Assembly (NCBI GenBank): GCA_027306585.1
Contig: DAHUZJ010000097.1
Span: 1-32,442, forward strand
DNA: 32,442 nt
Source of the DNA: Acidimicrobiaceae bacterium
GTDB lineage: Bacteria > Actinomycetota > Acidimicrobiia > Acidimicrobiales > RAAP-2
Reading direction: 5' to 3'
Position numbers and translations under genes: made by a program. Shown piece after piece: positions 32,386-32,442 of the stretch (position 1 is the stretch's first letter; each line of letters starts with the position of its first letter). The notes beneath the pieces are model-generated. The model was given only the letters and a program-made list of their open reading frames with translations, was not told where the DNA came from and made no database searches.

Positions 32386-32442
32386 TCAGTACCAGTGGAC
32401 GGCCGTGAGGAACAGGTCGATGAGCTTGATGCCGGCGAACGG
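32386..32442 (-). CDS. kdpB: KdpB, potassium-transporting ATPase subunit B, C-terminal end only
   Basis: The last 18 codons on the minus strand read PFAGIKLIDLFLTAVHWY and then stop (TGA at 32388-32386). This matches the KdpB C-terminus (PF-GIKxID). The rest lies beyond the right edge of the window. KdpB is the P-type ATPase subunit that drives the pump. The position immediately upstream of kdpC confirms the usual kdpABC order. Confidence 0.85.
   Translation of the reverse strand, partial: PFAGIKLIDLFLTAVHWY

Overview
The window is 32.4 kb of very GC-rich chromosomal DNA with tightly packed genes. Neighbours often overlap through ATGA or GTGA junctions, and GTG starts are frequent. The gene set points to a Gram-positive actinobacterium: MurT/GatD lipid II amidation, Ku with a stand-alone LigD-type polymerase, a TetR-controlled fatty acyl-CoA reductase operon, and an actinobacterial OB-fold protein beside a potassium transporter. 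The overall flavour resembles Acidimicrobiia, but I cannot place it more exactly from sequence alone. A hexamer of the form TANNNT or similar lies 6-10 bases upstream of many start codons, which suggests widespread leaderless transcription.

Layout. 1-1440: the end of an integrated element. The 3' part of a large serine recombinase runs antisense into a tRNA-Val(CAC) gene. 1541-2341: a three-pass membrane protein of unknown function. 2377-9530: a TetR regulator and, divergent from it, a translationally coupled four-gene operon (acyl-CoA reductase/HAD fusion, zinc alcohol dehydrogenase, LarA-family racemase-like protein, PlsC-type acyltransferase). A 35-bp perfect palindrome spans both divergent promoters. 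9577-14010: a family 2 glycosyltransferase converges on a coupled operon made of HAD-PlsC, murT and gatD, which joins phospholipid acylation to lipid II amidation. 14107-16849: a structured intergenic region, a LysR regulator and a glutamate decarboxylase. 16836-21245: tldD and tldE, then a convergent M20 peptidase. 21365-22285: nadC. 22352-25154: Ku with an unusual Gly/Ser linker and SAP-like tail, converging on a DJ-1/PfpI-like gene coupled to a LigD polymerase-domain gene. 25303-27945: a hemerythrin-like protein, a STAS protein lacking the phosphorylatable serine, and an acyl-CoA dehydrogenase. 27975-32442: a potassium (Kdp) region with a split KdpD. The N-terminal sensor half is on the minus strand, the histidine kinase half plus KdpE are on the plus strand, and the 3' end of kdpB, kdpC and an OB-fold gene converge on kdpE.

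The best candidate for an undescribed system is the 3072-9530 operon. It combines acyl-CoA reduction, alcohol/aldehyde oxidoreduction, a nickel-pincer-family racemase/epimerase fold and lipid acylation under one palindromic operator. I infer that it makes or recycles an unusual hydroxylated or alcohol-containing lipid; the substrate is unknown.
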